Assembly: GCA_021784265.1 (NCBI GenBank)
Contig: JAJXTA010000131.1
Location: forward strand, 1 to 7,225
Direction: 5' to 3'
DNA from: a bacterium
GTDB taxonomy: Bacteria > Verrucomicrobiota > Verrucomicrobiia > Limisphaerales > J093
Length of the DNA stretch: 7,225 nucleotides
In this document: piece after piece, positions 7,154-7,225 of the stretch
Numbering within the stretch: the stretch's first letter is position 1
How the letters are laid out: every line of letters begins with the position of its first letter
Made by a program: the position numbers and the translations under genes
The notes under the pieces: model-generated
Told to the model about the DNA's origin: nothing
Databases searched by the model: none
The model's input: only the letters and a program-made list of their open reading frames with translations

Positions 7154-7225
7154 ATGCATTCGCGGCGAGGGATGTTTCGCCCGGGCGGGGCGCGAGCGAC
7201 GAGCACGTCCGCGGGAATCTGTAAG
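7154..7225 (+). CDS. Possible 5' end of a third gene, runs off window
   Basis: An ATG 24 bases after the second gene's stop opens a frame of 24 codons that stays open to the last base. The visible start is MHSRRGMFRPGG, basic and rich in Gly/Ala/Ser, with no recognisable domain. Only a weak purine run (AAAGAG, 7145-7150) precedes it, three bases from the ATG and closer than ideal. A second in-frame ATG lies at 7172. In DNA this GC-rich, 24 open codons are weak evidence. If real, it would be a third member of the same operon, but no function can be suggested. Confidence 0.22.
   Translation, partial: MHSRRGMFRPGGARATSTSAGICK

Noticed and set aside
7178..7187. Perfect palindrome CGCCCGGGCG near the window end
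   Set aside because: Ten-base self-complementary GC words are common by chance at this composition, it has no loop, and no partner site or promoter context supports an operator.

Overview
The window is high-GC bacterial DNA (about two thirds G+C or more by eye). It is filled almost end to end by two large same-strand genes, both encoding predicted secreted, multidomain carbohydrate-active proteins. No phylogenetic marker is present. Large secreted GH123-like (DUF4091) and atypical GH2-like proteins with many accessory domains in a high-GC genome best fit Verrucomicrobiota or Planctomycetota, most likely a glycan-degrading environmental lineage. This is inference from gene content only.

Layout: bases 1-82 contain no recognisable gene or promoter. 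Bases 83-3178 encode a 1031-residue exported protein. It has a signal peptide, two DUF2341-like beta-sandwiches, a CBM4/9-like carbohydrate-binding module, a second beta-sandwich and a GH123/DUF4091-type TIM barrel with an adjacent Asp-Glu pair. A perfect AGGAGG ribosome binding site overlaps its stop codon. Twelve bases after that stop, bases 3191-7129 encode a 1312-residue exported GH2-like protein. It has a GH2 sugar-binding domain, an Ig-like domain, a TIM barrel, a further Ig-like domain and two successive degenerate glutamine-amidotransferase-like domains. Bases 7130-7225 hold a short spacer and possibly the first 24 codons of a third gene that runs off the window.

The two genes look translationally coupled and probably form an operon, or part of one, for breaking down a complex heteroglycan outside the cytoplasm. 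The GH123-like enzyme would act on a beta-hexosaminide or related linkage, and the GH2-like protein on a beta-linked sugar. The substrate cannot be read from the sequence. The most unusual point is that the GH2-like barrel keeps the predicted nucleophile (E568) but has lost the usual Asn-Glu acid/base motif, reading Ser-His-Asn-Ala at that place. Its C-terminus also carries a tandem pair of amidotransferase-fold domains without the catalytic cysteine. No mobile element, CRISPR array, tRNA, rRNA or defence gene was seen.
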